This document shows positions 35,185-46,100 of a DNA stretch of 64,000 bases, in pieces (the stretch's first letter is position 1; each line of letters opens with the position of its first letter). The DNA comes from Zingiber officinale (lineage: Eukaryota > Streptophyta > Magnoliopsida > Zingiberales > Zingiberaceae). The translations under genes and the position numbers were made by a program. Location of the stretch: positions 131,901,004-131,965,003 of the forward strand of contig NC_055989.1 of the NCBI RefSeq assembly GCF_018446385.1, in the 5' to 3' direction. The notes beneath the pieces are model-generated. The model was not told the origin of the DNA and made no database searches. It saw only the letters and a program-made list of their open reading frames with translations.

Positions 35185-37775
35185 TGTTAGGATGTATACT
35201 AAAAGCCTAGCTTTTGGTATAAACATTTATCTAGAAATAAGAATCACATTGGTCAAATGTCTACATTTATGATAAATGTAGTTGCTCAATTAATTTATAT
35301 TGAAGATAACATGGTGTGTGATGTCATACACAGAAGATCATGCTATCGGTTCCTTATAAATTATAAATAGTAGCTCACGACCAAGATGGAAAGGAACAAA
35401 CCATTGGAACGTCGTAGTGTAATTAGGTATTAGTTTATCTTAACTATATAATTACACTAGTACACTTAGAGTGTATTGAGTAGGACCATTTGAGTTCATT
35501 CCTTTTATACTGACTTTATAAAGGAACAAAGACCTCAATTATTATGGAAGTGTGTGCTCTTAATCCTAATATAATAACAAGCACATATATTTGATATTTA
35601 TTTCTTTAATTTATCAATGGGTGAGATTTAGTTCGATGAATCAATAAGCTCGATAAGTTGGGAAATGATATCACTTATAGTGTGTGTTGTTGATTATAGA
35701 AGGAAACTGTGTCCTAGAGATACTAGGTTGAGAATGTCCCCAAGAGGAGCTCAAAAGGATTGTCATGTTAAACCCTGCAGGTGGACTTAGTCCGACATGA
35801 CGATGAAGTTGAGTGGTACTACTCTTGGAGCTAGATATTAATTAAGTGAGTTGTCAGTAACTTACTTAATTAGTGGGCATTTGTTATCTTAAACACAGGG
35901 AGACTAACACACTCATAATAAGAAGGAGCCCAAAAATGTAATTTGGGATTGGTGCGGTAGTTCAATAATAATTCTCTAGTGGAATGAATTATTATTGATA
36001 AAATTAAGTTGTGTGTTCGGGGCGAACACGGGATGCTTAATTTTATCGGGAGACCAAAACCAATTCCTCCTCTCGGTCCCTATCGTAGCTTCTTAATTAT
36101 AGAGTACTATACCCACCTATACCCACCTTCTTACCCATCCTATAGGGGGCCGGCCAAGCTAGCTTGGATACCAAGCTAGGGTCGGCCATGTTTTGGTTCA
36201 TGGGTGAATTCATATGGCCGGCCCTAGCTTGAACTCAAGCTTTGGTGGCCGACACTATTAAAATAAAAAGGAATTTTATTTTTAAAATTTTTCTTATGTG
36301 GATAACATGATTTAAAAGAGAGTTTAAAATTTTAAATCTTTCCTTTTATAAGATTCTACAAAAGATTAAGAGAAGAGTTAAATCTCTTTCCTTATTTGTA
36401 GATTAAAAGGTTGATTTTAATTTTGGTAAAAAATTTCCTTTTAATCATGTTCATGATTTAAAAGAGAGTTTAAAAATTAAATATCTCTTTTATAAAGCTT
36501 CTACAAAGATTAAGAAAAGATTAGATATCTTTCCTTATTTGTAGATTGGAAGATATTTTAATTTTTAAAGATAAATTTCTTTTTATCCACATGTTTAAAA
36601 GAAATATTTTAATTTATAAAATTTCCTTTTTATTGACCATCATGAAGGGAAAAATTATTAGAGAAATTTTTTATAAAATTTCCGGAAACAAATTAGGAAA
36701 GTTTTAATTCTTGATTGAATTAAATTTCCTTTGCTTGGTTTAAAGTGGTCGGCCACATTGTTGATGAGAAAAAATTATTTTTAATTAAATAAATTTTCCT
36801 TATCAATGGCAAAAGAATTAAGGAAATTTTTATTTAAATTTCCTTATTTGCCAAGGCCAAGGATTATAAAAGAGAGGGTAGAGGTGCCTTCATGGCTAAC
36901 AACTCTATTATTTTTCCTCTCTCTTTTTCTTCCTTGGTGTGGCCGGCCATCCTCTCCTCCTTTCTTCTCTTTGATGGCCGAACCTCATCCTTCTTGTGGA
37001 GACTCATATGGTGGCCGGATCAAGTTTAGAGAAGAAGAAGAAGGAGGAGAGAAAGAAAGCTTTGTTTCTAGCATCCCTTGGAGCATGGTGGTGGTGGCCG
37101 AACCTCTTCATCCTAGAAGAAGTTTTGATGGCCGAAACTTGCAAGGAAGAAGAAGGTGCTTGGTGGTTCTCATCTCGGAAGATCGTTGCCCACACAACGT
37201 CCGAGGTTAGAAGAGGAATACGATAGAAGATCAAGAGGGCTTTCTAAAAGGTATAACTAGTATTTTTCCTTTCCGCATCATACTAGTTATTTTTGGAAAT
37301 AATACCAAATACAAGAGGCATACGATTTTAGTGTTTCGAATTTGTTTTCGATATAGTGTTCTTTTGTTTTTATTTTCCTTGTGATTTGATTGTTCTTTTT
37401 GGTTGACATAAAGTTATTTTAGGAAATTAAATATTAGCTTTCCATAAAAGGTTTTGTCTAGTCGGTGGTGGTTGCTCCCATATCCAAGAAGGCCATGTGC
37501 CTCGCCACGTCAGTACTGGGAACCAATTATGGAAATTAATATTTAATGAAATTAATAACTTAAGGTGATTTGGATCGAACGTGTTAAGTTCCGCAGGAGA
37601 TCCAAGTCAAAACCTAAAAGAACAAATAGATTAAGTTTTGGATCAAACGTGTTAAGTTCCGCAGGCGATCCAAAATTTAATTTAAAAGAACACATGGTAG
37701 CTAGGAAAAGGTTCAGACCTTTGTACAAAATTTTTGTACAGTGAAACCTCTAGGCTTTCCGAGTAGCAACCAACA
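35185..37775 (+). mobile_element. Solo LTR of the same copia family (fossil)
   Basis: A 2591-bp LTR starting TGTTAGGATGTATACTAAAA and ending AGTAGCAACCAACA, plus orientation, collinear with the inverted copy at 27924-30532. No internal copia sequence adjoins either side. Flanks are GGGTC (35180-35184) and AGATC (37776-37780): an imperfect match, so either the target duplication has decayed or the LTR was formed by recombination between two copies. Open frames inside (36806-37226) are LTR composition artefacts. Confidence 0.88.
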
Positions 37776-38510
37776 AGATCGGGTACGACGAAGGCGCTGG
37801 GGGCGAGCGTTTCGTCTTTTTGGCACAATAATATAACGCAAACTACTTCTTCATATTAGTAGTACTTTAGTTGTTTTGATTACTACCTTCTTACTTCTTC
37901 AGACATGACATTTGTCAATGATCCTTAAGTTTAAGGTGAAAGACGGATTTTGCCGCCTCTCCAATTTTTGTGTTCACCATCAAAGAAATTATTTTGGATA
38001 GTCATCTACAATTTAGGGTGGAAGTCCAGGAGGGAGTTAATTGGAAGTCGAAGAAATATAAAATAAGTCAGAGGAGAATAAAATGAGGATGAAATTTTGA
38101 TAAATTGAAACAGATTAGGGAGTAGAAAAAGTAAAAAGAGATTTTATCAGGGAGTGCAGACATATTTTGTCTGAGTCAGGATTGAAGAGGAAGTTAGAGC
38201 TATGATTCGGAATTTAAAGATATTTACTATTGTTCCAATTGTTAGGTGCAATACTTTATATGATAAAATATAATAAATGGCGCCTTTTTAATTTTCTTCT
38301 AAATTGTAGTGACCAACTGCAATGGCCAAGCTTTTCGATTTAAATCATAAGGTTTTTTTTTTAAAAAAAAAAAATACAGCGGTGGACAGCGTTTTAAGAT
38401 CTTTTATATATATATATATATATTACTTATAGTATTTTCCATATTTGGTATATAATATTAAAGTATTTTTTCAATAAAGAGACAATTAGGTTGTTAATTA
38501 ATAAAATAAA
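37776..38510. other. Spacer between copia solo LTR and hAT element
   Basis: Mixed then AT-rich sequence with a short (TA)n run near 38403-38422. No coding or structural feature recognised. Confidence 0.5.
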
Positions 38511-38759
38511 GTTGGAACCAATGTTAAGAAAATCGGACCGGACCGGCCGATCCGACCGATCGAACCACGAACCGGCCCTCGATTCGGTCAGGTCAACCAT
38601 TAAAGTCGAAAAAGTAAATTGACCGGTCAAAATCGGTCAACAACCGGGAACCGGCGGTTTAACAGGGATATGGTGAACCGGTGATTCTTTTCCCTTGCTT
38701 TTTGGTTTTTTCGTCTGGAAACCTAGCGGCGGCTTTATTGTGTTTTTTTTCTCGACAAC

Positions 38760-38950
38760 TCTCATAGCTACAGCCTCCTCTCCCGCGAGCTTCTTGTAGC
38801 CTCCACTCCACTCCAGCGAGCTTCTTGCAGCCTCCACTCTCCAGCGAGCTTCTTGCAGCCTCCACTCCAGCGAGTTTCTTGCAGCCTCCACTCTCCAACG
38901 AGCTTCTTGCAGCCTCCACTCCACTCCAACGAGTTTCTTGCAACCTCAAC
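38760..38950. repeat. GC-rich minisatellite in the hAT left arm
   Basis: Six imperfect units of about 24-32 bp built on AGCGAGCTTCTTGCAGCCTC followed by CACTCCA or CACTCTCC. Lies between the left terminal repeat and the transposase. May be a subterminal binding array or simple slippage; the sequence cannot tell. Confidence 0.85.
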
Positions 38951-39800
38951 TTTCAAAGGCTTTAGATTTCAACTTCTTCAAAGCTTGTTCAAATCCCTAA
39001 GATTAGTTTTTTTTTTTTTTCTAATTTTCATTAACTTTTAAATTTTTTTAAGCTTCCATTCATTTATTTTTTTTCCAAGCTTAATCTATTTTATATGGCT
39101 GATTCGAAGCTTAAAATGTAAGTATTATACATCTCATTGTAAGCCTAAAAGGAAAAAGAAGTCAACATTAGGAAGTAATTTACAAAAGGCATTTAGTTAT
39201 TTGAGCTTGATTTCTTCTTTCTTAAGTTTCTTAAGTAGATGATTGATCTAATAATTTTTTATTGCATTGTCAGTTTGGCCTGACAATCTTCCCGCTATGA
39301 GTGACCAACAAATTATGTGTTTTTGTTTCCTTATCTTTGTAAACATATGAACTGTAAAGGTTCATATTTTCATTAACATACCCTTTGTTAAATTCTTCGA
39401 ATGTAATACTTAAAACTAAAGGAAAATGAGATTATTAGGAAATCCAACCACATTACTTTCAGATCATCTGATTACTAAATGCTAGAAGATAATCCTTTCA
39501 AAGGGGCAAAGAAATAAAGGAAAAGAAAGGAGAGTAAAAATCTTCTCTAGTAAAACAAAAAATATTCACAAAAAACAAAATTAGTATACACTTGAAAATA
39601 TAAACTAGTGGAAAGTTTTCATTTTTTATTATAGCTCTTTATGATATTCTAAGGGAAAGTTTTCATTTTTTATTTGCCTTTTGTTGTAACAGTTTGGCTT
39701 ATGCATTAGCTTAGCCTAATCATGTGCACACTTGTCTTTTAGTTTGTGTATAAGAATGTTATTATTTTTTTGTATTCCTACGTTTTCATATTTCAAGATA

Positions 39801-41930
39801 ATGGATGGTAGTAGTGGTACTGGTAGCAATGCAAATTCATCTGCGGGACCATTTACTAGTGAAGAATCTGCAAGCCAAAGTCATAGACAGAAAGCGGATA
39901 TAGCATGGGCTCATGTTTCTGAAGGTGTAAATGCACAAGGAAGAAAAACTATGACATGCATTTATTGTCACAAGACATTTGCGGGTGGGGGTATATTTAG
40001 GATGAAGCAACACTTAGCGGGAGCAAGGGGTAGCATTATTTCTTGTGGAAAGGTTCCACCACAAGTTAGGCATGCTATTTGAGTAACCTTGAAAGATATT
40101 TTTGAGAAGAAAAAAGGAAAAAGAAAAAAAAAGAGGAGAATTTGGGGTAAAAAATCCATTTGGTTGATATGTAGATGAATTTGATGGCGATGAAGTCCAA
40201 GAAATTCCCATTATTCACACTAAAGGAATTACAATCAATGAGGCAAGTGCACCATCTGATAAAGGAAAGCGAAAAGCCACTACACTAGGCCCAGGTATAC
40301 ATAATTTCTTTAAAGGTGGAAATGATAATTCACAACCCACTATCAAGGCTATTTTGCAAAGTAAAGAAAAATGACACAACTGTGATATGGCTATTGGCTG
40401 TTGGTTTTATGATGCTTGCATTCCTATAAATGCTGTTAACTCTCCATTTTTTCAAAAAGCTATTGATCAAATAACATTAATGGGTCATGGGTATAAAGCT
40501 CCATCTTATTATGATCTGCAAGTGCCTTTGTTGAGAGAAGCTAAGAAAGATTTGGCTTTACTTATTGATTCATTTCGAAGTATTTGGACTGAAACTGGTT
40601 GCACTATAATGGGTGATGGGTGAAAGGCAGTAGACAAAGACCATTGATTAATTTTTTGGTTTACTGTCCTAAAGGTATATCTTTCATCAAATTTGTTGAT
40701 ACATCTGATGTTGAGACAAATGCACATAATTTGTGTAATTTATTTGTTGAAATTGTTGAAATCGTTGGTCTAAGAAATGTGATGCATATGGTTACTAATA
40801 ATGCTAGCAATTATAAGGTTGCTGGAACTCTACTAAGTGAAAAATACCCAACCATTTGTTGGTCTCCATGTGCTGCACATTGCAACAATTTAATTTTAAA
40901 GGATATTGGTCAAATGAATGATGTGAAAGCCATAATATCACTTGCTTCAACTGTGACTGTATTTATGTATAGCCATAAGTACACTTTAAATTGGTTGAGA
41001 AAGACAAAAGGGTAGAAGGAGATTATTTGTCCAGGAGAAACTAGATTTGCAACTACTTTTATTGCATTAAAAAGTTTGCATGATCACAAAGATAGTTTGC
41101 AAGTTCTAATCACCAGTGGAGATTACAAAAAGTTCTTGAAAATAGACAAAGGAAAAGAGGTTAAGCAAATTGTTTTGGATGAAAAGTTTTGGAATAATTA
41201 TTTGATTACAATGAGGATTATGGGCCAACTTATTCGTCTTTTGCATGTTTATGACACTGATGAAAGACCTTCTTTGGGTTATGTCTATGAGGGCATGTAT
41301 AGAGCAATTAATGACATCAAGAAGCTCTTTAAAAACAAAGAGAGATCCTACAAGCCTTATACTGACATAATCAATGAAAGATGGGATAGAATGTTGAGAA
41401 AGAATCTTCAAGCTACTGCTTATTATTTGAATCCTGCTTTTCAATATGATCCCACATTTTCTATCCATCCAGAGATCACAAATGGTTTGTTTGATTACAT
41501 AGAATCAAAGGTAGATTGGTGTAGTTTGGATGTATTAACATATGAGATTGGTATGTTTCGAGATCGTCAAGGGAGTTTTGGGCGAAAATCTGCTATTCTT
41601 AGCAGCCAAAAAAATCGTCCAGGTAATAATTTTTTATTATATTAAGTCTTTTGAAAAAAAAGTATTTATTATTTAGTTTTCTTTATCTAATATTCTAATA
41701 TTCACTGTGATTGTGGTAGAGAGTTAGTGGAAGCTCTTTGGTTGTGATGCTTAAAATTTACAAAAGCTTGCAATTAGGATTTTGGGTCAAACAACTTCTT
41801 CTTCTAGATGTGAACGAAATTGGAGTGTTTTTGAACGTATTCATACAAAAAAAGGAATAGATTAGAGCATCAGAGACTTAATGATTTTGTATATGTGCAT
41901 TATAATTTGCGATTGCAAAATAGGTACATC
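39801..41930 (+). pseudogene. hAT transposase remnant (BED finger, DUF659, dimerisation region)
   Basis: The BED zinc finger lies at about 39890-40080 (WAHVSEGVNAQGRKTMTC, CIYCHKTF, then a His-containing RMKQHLAG). DUF659 spans about 40387-41000 (ACIPINAVNSPFF, VTNNASNYKVAG, WSPCAAHCNNLILKDI). A further block at 41076-41645 (RIMGQLIRLLHVYDTDERP, ERWDRMLRKNLQATAYYLNP) precedes an intron and the hAT C-terminal dimerisation block near 41760-41930 (CERNWSVFERIHTKKR). It is dead: a TGA follows HAI at 40080-40082, one base is missing in a Trp codon at about 40621, and a TAG replaces Trp at 41013-41015. Confidence 0.88.
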
Positions 41931-42663
41931 TGAAATTATTCTTTTTTTTTATTAATTTCATTATTTTGTATCAAAAAAATTATTAATATATTAATAACTC
42001 ATGAAATGTGTTGTAGGAGTGAACAACCAAAGAGAAGTTAGGATCCGTTGATTAAGAGTTCATTGATAAGACAGATTTTTGGATGGTGAAGAAACGCCAA
42101 TAGGAGAGCTTGATTATGATGAGTTGGAAGAGGAGCTTGAAGAACTTCCAATACCTCTGGAAAGTTCGAATTTTCAACAATTTGAAGGTTGTTTTGATAT
42201 GATATTATATTATTAAGTATAAAGATATAACTATTTTTCTTGAAGTAAATGTGATTGCTTTTTTCATTTTCAGATGATGGAGATGAAGCTGAGCCCGAGG
42301 ATGTTAATTTGGACTTATTTCAAAGTAGAAGTGTTCTTGTTGATAAAGATGATTGGATATGAATGTGATAATAGAGTTGTAAATTCATGATGAATTGATT
42401 ATTTTTAATTATATGTTGCTGTTAAGAATTATTGTATTTGTAATGAATTATTGTCTTTTTTTTTTAATTGGATGAAACTATTTAGTAGTTATGTTATTGT
42501 TTAGTATCCTCTTTTTATTTGGAAGCGTGAATTTTTTTAATTATTGATGCATGTTATATATATATATATAACGGTTGAATCATCAGTTCAACCGATCAAA
42601 TTTAAAAAATTTCGATCCGATCACCTCACCGGTTCAGTGATGAATCCGATTTTCAAAACATTG

Positions 42664-43114
42664 GTTGGAACTGGAAATCTTCTTAGGCAATTGCCCTTAA
42701 AAATTTGATTTGGCCGATTGACTTTAGCAAGAACCCACGTACACGCTGAAAAAAATAATATGCGGTATTGATCAGAACCGCTCGTTTCTGGGTGGGGTCT
42801 CCATCGCACGGTTGTACGACTGCGGAAGCTTGAGATCACCGTCCACGTATCGGCCGCGTCGGCTGCCTACAACATGGAGGCTACGGTGGCGCCTTTTTTA
42901 ATTTATTTTATTTCGATTCTTTTTCTTTGTCGAGCGGAAAAGGCCAAAGGGTAATCTGAGAGAGTCTCTTCGTCCCCGACGCTGAGAGCAGAGGCGAGGA
43001 GAGGGAAGTGAGGTGCACGGCGAGCAAGAGAAGAAGACGCCGGAGATACGAGGCTCAGGTTGCCTTCTTCGGGCTTCCGGCTGGTGATCCCTTAGAGATC
43101 GGATCGCCCTCATC
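42664..43114. promoter_or_regulatory. 5' flank and leader of the TT9-like gene
   Basis: A 451-bp interval between the hAT right end and the start codon. The last ~180 bp are GA/GC-rich leader-type sequence (GAGAGCAGAGGCGAGGAGAG). No TATA box was obvious, as is common for housekeeping genes. Upstream control sequence was presumably displaced beyond the hAT element. Confidence 0.4.
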
Positions 43115-46100
43115 ATGTTCTCGTGGTTTGGCCTATGGAGATCCAGGAACCGCTTCTCGCTAGACGAGCTCCAGTGTGTCAATCCATCCTTTTTTTATGA
43201 GTTCATTTTTTTTTTTTTTGGGTTGCTTGCATTTTTCCTTGGGGCCGTTGAGCTTATTGAAAATTTGGGTTGCGTAAGTTGCCTTGTTATTATTTCTCTG
43301 CTGTTCAAGTTTATCCATTTTTAAAGATTACGAACTGAAATTGAGAAACCTCTTTGTTTAATTCTCCTGGTTATCAAAGAACGGATACTTACTAGTTGAC
43401 ATGAGCTTGAAGGTACTCACGTTCCTGAATAGAAATTTTTCGTTTGCAGTGTCAGCATTTTGAACCTAATGGTTCCACTTTCTAATCGAAAACAGCAGGC
43501 TTAGTAATAACAAGCAAGAGGCGACGAGCATTTAACTGAGAACAGTCTTTATAGTTTAACTATCTTCTAACCAAGTGCATATGCCTTGATTATTTGTTCT
43601 TCAGCATCAAACATCTAGAATTTTGATTTCTCAACATTCGGTCTGGAAGCCAACTTGGATGTGATGTTGGCTATTAAATGCTAAGAATGATCTTGATGAT
43701 TGTTAAGAATGATCTCGATGCAATGTTTGATGGGCGGAGTTGAAAAGGACTTAATGATGATGGCTGTTAATATTTGTTATTCCATATTATGAAGTGTTGC
43801 GAGCTGATCCATGAGGCAAATGATTGCTAGGGGTAAAAACCCTGAACCATACGTAATGGAAATCTTCTTTAAACTCATTTTCAAGCAAAAAGGATTCCTT
43901 GTTCAATATGCAAGAAGTAACTTTGTAGAAATTCGGGATAATTCATTAAAATGTCCCTAATGTTTCAATCTAGTCCTGATTATGTCCCTATAGTTTGTTC
44001 TGAGCCATTTATATCCCTCATGTTTTACAAGTTATCCCAAATATATCCCCACCGTCAACTCCTCTGTTAACGAATACTGAATCAGTCACGTGATAGCCAC
44101 GTGACTAACCTGTGACGGGATTCTTAAAGAAAAAACGGAGAAACTCGGCTTCGCTTCGTCTTATTTCCCAATCCCCCTACCCTAAACCCTTATTTCCCAA
44201 TCCCCCTACCCTAAACCCTAATTCTCACAGGATCACTGACGGTGAAGTCGCCGGGCGGTGAAGACGTCTAACTCTGGCTGTGAAGACGTCTAACTCACGA
44301 ATGACGATGGTACCATGAACACATCGGTAAGTTGTCTATGAATGTGCTTTAACATTTGATTCATTCAAATGGCGGGCAAAATGTGACTTTGCATCTTGAT
44401 TTAGAGGAGTTGAGGGGATCTTGGAGTTGAGGAGACCAGATCTGATGGGCTAACAAGCGGACTGGAAAACAAATCGTGATCATCAAAACCGAGCAAGAGA
44501 AGGAAGAAGAGTAAATAAGTTTGGAAATGGTGAGCCATTTTATTGTACTTTGGAAAATTTTGTTGCAATTATAGAGAAAGACAAAGACATATGTTGTGTT
44601 TGTTGGACGGAGTCCTGGTGTTTATAGCACTTGGGAGGAAACACATATGCAAGTTAACAAATTTAGCGGAGTTGTACACAAGTCCTATAAAACTAGTGAG
44701 GAAGCAATAGCAGCATTTACTGCAAACAAAGAGAAACAATCTACTACCTTTACTCGTGCTGAAAAGAAACCTTCGACCTCAACTTCCAGATCAAGCTCAA
44801 CAGCTGCTTCAAGTTCTAGTAAACCTGACCAATCTGAGATGCTAGCTAAACTTATGGATGCACAGTTAGAGTTAGCAAATGAGCATCGTAACCATTGTTT
44901 AAAGGTTGTAGGGATGTTTGAGGAAATAGAACAATAATTGAAATCTCTCTGTGTTAGAGATGATGCCAAGTAGTTTTTTTTTATGGTGTAATGAAGGTTT
45001 GAAATCTCTCTGTGTTAGAGATGATGCCAAATAGTTTTTTTTTATGGTGTAATGAAGGTTGATTGATGTATTGAGATAAACATCAAGTTTCTTTTTCACT
45101 TCATTGAAATGTTATGGTTATCATTTAAGAGATCATCTAGGAAATAGAATGGAAATCATTGGCTAAATTGTAAAAGGCTTGTCATTGAGCAATGATCTAG
45201 CCAAGATCATTTGGATCAAATCTAATTCTTGGTACATGCATCTATAACTTCAAGAACTATTATCTTGATAAAAAAAGATGATTGTCTCATTGGTTGCTCA
45301 TTAAAACCTCCTATTTTTCTGATAGATTTGTGCAGAAAAATGATTTGCATATAGACGTGGCAAATAATACTCAGAGACAAGTTCGTTGTGATCAAACACA
45401 GTACTCAGACAAGTTTTGTGACCAAATAAGGGAACTGCCAAGTTCACAAAAAAATAGACTAAGATAGTTTCTACAATGCATCTACTACATTACATTTATT
45501 GAAATGCATTACATCTGAAATGCATCTATAAAAAATTATCCCAATACACCACTGCATTACATCTATTGAAATGCATCTACAAAAAATTATTCCAAAACAC
45601 CACTGCATTACATCTACTGATTCTGAAGATTCACAATCGAAGATTCTAAAGCACATGTAGTTGATTTAGTCTTCGAAACAAGCCTAGCATTTTCATGGCT
45701 CTTCTTTCTTTGATTAGCTAACGATGACCTGAGTCCAGAAAGAGTCACAAAGTTTTTCCCCCCTTCACGATGCTCTGATCAGCTAACGATGCTCCGGCTC
45801 CAATTGATCTCGATCTCCCTCTTGCTCCATTTTTCCCACCACAAACTGACCTTCTCACCTGTGTAAAGCATAATAAGGAATCTTATTAATTAACAACTTA
45901 ACAGCAGATTGTACAACAAAACTAGAAATTCGGATATTAACAACAAGCAACTTAATAGCAGAATATTAACAACAACTTAAATAGCAGCAGGTCTGCCCAC
46001 TTTCAAAGTAGAATATTAAAAGCAAGCAACATAAAGCATAATAGCATCAAAGCATAACAACAACTTAAATAATATGGATTAAAAATTGAAACCAAGAATA

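Larger units (their letters stand above)
38519..42663 (+). mobile_element. hAT DNA transposon (DUF659 type), complete ends, inactive
   Basis: A 4145-bp element. The left end CAATGTTAAGAAAATCGG matches the reverse complement of the right end, CAATGTTTTGAAAATCGG. Perfect 8-bp target duplications GTTGGAAC lie at 38511-38518 and 42664-42671, diagnostic for hAT. Subterminal DNA is rich in ACCGG/CCGGT words on both sides. A plus-strand transposase remnant occupies 39801-41930. The right end lies 452 bp upstream of the TT9 start codon, so the element forms the distal promoter region of that gene. Confidence 0.93.
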
